From Zygnema cylindricum (taxonomy: Eukaryota > Streptophyta > Zygnematophyceae > Zygnematales > Zygnemataceae): a DNA stretch of 31,367 nt. Shown here piece by piece: positions 28,209 through 31,367 of the stretch (its first letter is position 1; every line of letters starts with the position of its first letter). Location: NCBI GenBank assembly GCA_037447655.1, contig JBBHKE010003024.1:1-31367 (forward strand). Reading direction: 5' to 3'. Below the pieces are notes generated by a model that ran no database searches, was not told where the DNA came from, and saw nothing but the letters and a program-made list of their open reading frames with translations. The position numbers and the translations under genes are program-made.

Positions 28209-31004
28209 CTACGCCTCTTTCAAAGTCAATGTGAGTTTGATATTCATAGCGGCTAATTCCGCGGCCAAGTATTTAAAAACATACGGCATCGCAACTCTCT
28301 CTATTCCTCTTCCCTTGTGACAAATGTGACACGTGACGCGACGTCTCCCTCCTACCTTATCTTGAGAACCTAAGTTCATCAAAGTCATTGGATCGCGAGT
28401 TTGAGGTTCAATCGACGGAGATAACATACTTCCACACAAAGAACATACGTCTGCTACGTGAAAATCGGAACATTTATGTAAACGGTCGTTTAACAGAAAC
28501 GCCGTTCCATGCGACAAGAGAGCATCTCTTTCCATTTCTCCAAACCGAATTCCTCCTCCAAATTTTCGACCTTTGACCGGTTGTTGAGTCAAGGAATTTA
28601 CGGGTCCCGTGGCTCGGACCTAAAAGAAAAAAAAAGATAGTAAAGAAATAGATGAAAAATAGTGTTATGAAATAGTGAAGTCGTAAAAAATGGCAATACA
28701 AAACGAGTACAGAAAACAGTAATATAAAAAGCAGTAACAAAAGTTTAAGAAAGTCGGAAAATAAAGAAGAAAGAGTTAAGAAAAAGTGAAGAAAACACTC
28801 AAAACAGAAGAAAGAAAATACACGACGTGTTAACTTTGACATCCACTTTCTTTTTCTCTCTTATTTTTGCGGGGAGGGGGTGGAGAGAGAAAAAAATCAA
28901 ATTATTAAAAAATTACTTTGAATGAAAACTGCAAATTGACCCTAAAAGAAAAAGAGCCAAAAAATGTAAAAAAAAAAAGAAAAAGTTGTTGATTAAAAAA
29001 TCGTTTTTTAGTGAACTTTAATTGCAAACAAACTTGTGACGTCACACAATCATCTAATCAAACCGCAATTTATTGCATTGACATCAAAAAAAAAAAACGC
29101 CAACACGAAAACCGAAAGCAAAATCGACATCGAAATAAAAACATGATTCGAAATCAAAACTAAAAAATGAAAAAGAAAGGAAATAAAAAAACCACCTGAA
29201 ATTTATCCGAAACCATATGTCGTAATCGTTGATAGTAGACCACTCCCATATAAATCTCACATTTCATCTCTACCCCAAAAATCCCACTATACATTACTTC
29301 TGTTCCATAATAATTATACCCCTTCGCCGCCAATTGCCGCCCAAATTCATCTACCAACGACTTTTCTTTCTCTCCCTCTCCATCTCTCTCCCTCCCACTT
29401 TTTTTCGAGCTTATTTTTTTCTTCACTTCTCTTTCGTCCTCGTCCAAATCCATACTATTTGGGTCTCTCTCTTTCAACATTCTGTTTCTCTGGGGTCCTG
29501 AAATAAGAAGGGGAGGGGGTGAAACACATTTTCTGAAGGGTGTGGCATTAACAAAATTTCCTTGTAAAGCTCCTCCCTGCAAAACAACAATAATAACAAT
29601 AATATATTATTACAATAGTAATAAAGAAAAATCAGAAAAGAAGGGGAATAAAAAAGAGAGGAAAAAAAAACCGGATTAAGGCGTCAAATGACAAACTAGT
29701 AAAACGACAAGTTTTTCCAGCCTTTCAGGTTTTTAAAATACGAGTTTTTTTTTTCCAGTGACTAAGGTTTTTTAAAAGAAATAAAGGTTAGGGATTTAAT
29801 AATCGATCTATTGAGAAAATAATTAATATTAAGGATTGTCATTACATCATCAGTACCTGTAGCATTATCCGTGCTATTAAAACCGTTTTTCTCCTACCTC
29901 TTCGAGGGTGAAAATAATCGCAGTACGGTTAAAAACTTGTTTGACTGTTTGACTTGTGCCCTTTTTTTTATTTTTCAGATTTTGTACTCACAATTTTCGG
30001 CCAATCAAATGAATCGTTATTAGCATTAAAAAATATAAGGTGCAAGTTTTAGTGTATTTTATGCCATTAAATCTGATTTACTTTTATACAATCAATTCTA
30101 TTTTATTTTGTGCTATTAATTCTAATTTATTTTAATGCTATCAATTTTATCAATTTTAATTTAGGTCTGAGAGACGTGGAACAATCTTGGACCGCTAACC
30201 GAATTAGGGTTAAAAAAAAGACAACTAGTATTATTGAGACTATTTTACATGCAAGGGCAAAAACACAAAGAAAAAAAAAAAAAACGGCAAAGAATGTGTT
30301 AATAACACTAATAACCATTCACAGTGTACTTTGGTACCTTTATGGGTCAATGATCGAGAGTTATCAAAATAATATAATAATACATAACAATTGATCTATA
30401 CTAACAATATCGATAAAATATTTAACAAAATAGAAACAATAATATATAGATATCCAAAATCATCCGATATAGATAAATATTGAATTGCTAAGGTCTTGGA
30501 ATCACGATTTGTTGAAATCATGATATATTGGCTCTGAAAAAAACTCAACATTACTATTGCTTAGAATCTTTTCAGGACCATTTTCAAGGTTCTTTAAGCG
30601 GTAACTTGGAGCCTTTTTTACAGGTTTTAACGGTATTTTCAGGTTCTTTGTAGGGCCTTTTCACAAACCATGTTCTAGGAATTTTTTAAAATTAATTTGA
30701 GCCTTTTTTTAGGTCTTTTAATTGTCTTTTCCGGGTCTTTCCACGACCATTTTATATGGTTTAAAAAAAAAAAGAAAAAAAAAAAAAGTACCTTGGAAGC
30801 CATGGACTCCACCAACATTCCGATGGTCATTCGAGAGGGGAAGGCATGAGGATTAATAATAATATCGGGCCTCATACCCGATATATGAGAAAAAGGCATA
30901 TCAATATCGGGCCATAATTGCGATAAAACTCCTTTTTGCCCGTGGCGACTACTGAATTTGTCGCCAATTTGAGGGTTTCGACCGTAGCGCATCTTTATAT
31001 TCAC
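28209..31004 (-). CDS. NRPA2: RNA polymerase I second-largest subunit, C-terminal exons
   Basis: Part of the Pol I catalytic core that transcribes pre-rRNA in the nucleolus. Three coding exons: 31004-30792, 29576-29196 and 28619-28209 (stop TAG), all phase 0, with AAG|GTACTT and CAG|GTGGTT donors and TTCAG, TTGCAG and TTTTAG acceptors. Together they give 334 residues; upstream exons lie beyond the window. Exon 1 here carries the universal Rpb2 motif [12 protein letters not shown] and [20 protein letters not shown]. Exon 2 has YGTEVMYSG and [15 protein letters not shown]. Exon 3 has [14 protein letters not shown] and the zinc-ribbon pairs CSLC and [29 protein letters not shown] and ADVCSLCGS point to Pol I rather than Pol II or III, and to the plant form. 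A ~50-residue charged insertion (Arg/Lys/Glu/Asp) follows FVNATPF and is longer than the plant versions I know. Confidence 0.95.
28620..29195 (-). other. Last intron of NRPA2
   Basis: GTGGTT donor and T-rich tract ending TTTTAG. It joins DKFQ to VRATGP in frame, as in other NRPA2 proteins. AT-rich, no other feature. Confidence 0.85.
29577..30791 (-). other. NRPA2 intron with repeat remnants
   Basis: GTACTT donor and TTGCAG acceptor. Inside are a degraded MITE-like remnant (30005-30328) and a loose CAGGTTCTTT-type repeat (about 30545-30740). Confidence 0.85.
30005..30328. mobile_element. Remnant of the palindromic MITE family in an NRPA2 intron
   Basis: Left GAATCGTTATTAGCATTAA and right TTAATAACACTAATAACCATT..CAGTGTA match the family ends. 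The interior is unrelated AT-rich sequence and longer than the consensus, so this is a decayed copy with an insertion or two end fragments. Confidence 0.5.
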
Positions 31005-31111
31005 CTGAACAATTGGAAAAAAAGGAAAGGGATAGTTTTCAGATTTAATTTTTTTTTTGGGTCCTCCCCCTCTCACTCTCTCTCCTCCCCTTTCCCCCCC
31101 CCCAGAGCATT

Positions 31112-31242
31112 GTACTGGAGAATTGTACCGGAGTATTGTATCGGAGTATTGTACCGGAGTTTTGTACCAGAGTATTGTAAATTAGTTTTGTACCAAATGT
31201 TGTACCGTAGTATTGTACCGGAGTATTGTACCGGAGTATTCT
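31112..31242. repeat. 13-bp minisatellite (GGAGTATTGTACC)
   Basis: About nine imperfect GGAGTATTGTACC units. By position it lies in the next upstream intron of NRPA2. Confidence 0.88.
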
Positions 31243-31367
31243 ACCCAATTACTGTGTGCTATAGCGTACTTCAGGGTAATGCAGTCCGAGCCGGAGTTCT
31301 GTACTTTTGTCTTACATAGCTCAGACGGAAAATGGTACCCGACGGTACATACTATATAGTACACAAT

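Noticed and set aside
30936-31319. Plus-strand frame with repeated EYC-G-VLY-type peptides
   Set aside because: Translation of the 13-bp minisatellite in an NRPA2 intron.

Overview
This is eukaryotic nuclear DNA from the green-plant lineage, most likely a streptophyte (streptophyte alga, bryophyte or another seedless plant; I cannot name the species). Four things point there: two U1 snRNA loci with the plant-type upstream sequence element ATCCCACATCG and a TATA box at -31; a gene with the plant-type leucine-rich-repeat consensus (LxGxIP); a C-terminal part of RNA polymerase I subunit NRPA2 closest to the plant versions I know; and a Copia-type retroelement. Intergenic DNA is AT-rich and full of simple repeats and small DNA transposons, so most short open frames here are meaningless.

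Layout. 1-1.9 kb: AT-rich DNA without a gene. About 1.9-4.93 kb: arm A of an inverted duplication, carrying a decayed U1 snRNA copy (2813-2973, + strand) and very long GGGA / GGGAGGA purine arrays. 4.97-8.6 kb: a palindromic MITE, a degraded LTR fragment, minisatellites and a (TA)n tract. 8.64-12.35 kb: a three-exon minus-strand gene for a secreted LRR protein with a C-terminal EGF-like module, with its TATA box. 12.4-19.2 kb: a transposon-dense stretch with several copies of one ~217-bp palindromic MITE family, a 710-bp PIF/Harbinger-like element with TAA target duplications, and a hAT-like element nested inside a MITE copy. 19.2-23.56 kb: a young, nearly intact but gag-only LTR retrotransposon on the minus strand. 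23.65-23.83 kb: a small hAT-like MITE. About 24.3-26.57 kb: arm B of the inverted duplication, with an intact-looking U1 snRNA gene (25313-25473, - strand). 26.82-27.33 kb: a ~500-bp foldback element. 28.2-31.0 kb: the last three coding exons of NRPA2 on the minus strand; the rest of the gene runs off the right edge.

The cellular genes (U1 snRNA, LRR-EGF protein, NRPA2) have no obvious joint function. The main structural story is the pair of oppositely oriented U1 loci bracketing about 19 kb that contains the LRR gene and the retrotransposon. Arm B keeps the Sm site and 3' box; arm A has lost both and its purine microsatellite has expanded. The most unusual molecular points are the non-canonical stem-loop I loop of the U1 copies and the retroelement's primer-binding site, which matches the anticodon arm of initiator tRNA-Met, as in the half-tRNA priming of Drosophila copia. 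All calls come from reading the sequence; no database search was possible.
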